From an uncultured Selenomonadales bacterium (GTDB lineage Bacteria > Bacillota > Negativicutes > Selenomonadales > Selenomonadaceae), in assembly GCA_937877565.1 (NCBI GenBank), contig CALFJB010000047.1, positions 1 through 37,645 of the forward strand: DNA of 37,645 nucleotides, in the 5' to 3' direction. Shown one piece after another: positions 37,643 through 37,645 of the stretch. The position numbers and the translations under genes were made by a program. Position 1 is the stretch's first letter; the number at the start of each line of letters is the position of its first letter. The notes under the pieces are model-generated. The model worked only from the letters and a program-made list of their open reading frames with translations. It ran no database searches and was not told where the DNA came from.

Positions 37643-37645
37643 CTT

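Larger units (their letters stand above)
37184..37645. repeat. Tandem 237-bp repeat carrying the 73-residue genes
   Basis: Two head-to-tail units cover the right end. Differences are limited to a few bases near the stop codons (for example CAACGCAAGATATTTAC versus TAATGCAAGATACTTAT). Confidence 0.85.

Overview
The window looks like the chromosome of a low-GC, Gram-negative-type Firmicute, most likely Negativicutes (Selenomonas-like). Firmicute-style genes (cdaA-cdaR, a YvyF-like protein, a PFL-family protein, strong AGGAGG-type ribosome sites, many TTG starts) occur with outer-membrane machinery (a TolC-family channel and two periplasmic adaptors) and subunits of a sodium-pumping decarboxylase. 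This assignment is inference from gene content. I saw no rRNA, tRNA, CRISPR array or intact insertion sequence.

Layout. 1-2067: 3' part of an RTX-repeat protein, open at the left edge. 2195-6855: an oversized FtsA-like ATPase, a secreted protein of unknown function and a convergent PilN/GspL-like membrane protein. 6952-7444: a BrnT-like toxin with a very short BrnA-like partner; a second copy lies at 19333-19828. 7699-12526: a probable operon of a YvyF-like zinc protein, a PflX-like radical SAM protein, the diadenylate cyclase CdaA, its regulator CdaR and an FAD-dependent dehydrogenase. 12606-15221: an accessory island with three tandem copies of a small Cys-rich protein, a small membrane protein and a JAMM/MPN+ metalloprotease, divergent from an XRE regulator, with palindromic candidate operators. 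15205-17606: ferredoxin, groEL and groES, separated by arrays of a degenerate heptanucleotide repeat. 17807-25628: a GH32 sucrase, the second BrnT-like pair, a frameshifted GIY-YIG nuclease behind a structured leader, an ArgA-like acetyltransferase, a zinc-ribbon protein, nth, a GNAT protein, a PFL-family protein and decarboxylase subunits gamma and beta. 25789-26679: a Thr-rich protein whose promoter has nine G's between its -35 and -10 boxes.

26899-36842 is the most striking region. A TolC-family gene faces a minus-strand cluster: RND-type adaptor, NHLP-type HlyD adaptor, NHLP-type C39 peptidase/ABC exporter, a 63-residue double-glycine peptide, a second NHLP-type ABC protein, an ECF-like sigma factor and a 77-residue protein ending in a leader-like motif. 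The sigma gene, the peptide gene and the 77-residue gene share an upstream motif of the form TGTmATAAww-N9-GTGCrTATAA at the same spacing. The simplest reading is a sigma-factor-controlled peptide secretion system with its own route across both membranes, and with no visible peptide-modifying enzyme.

37018-37645 holds a remnant of a helicase/restriction-type gene and two almost identical tandem 73-residue genes running to the right edge.
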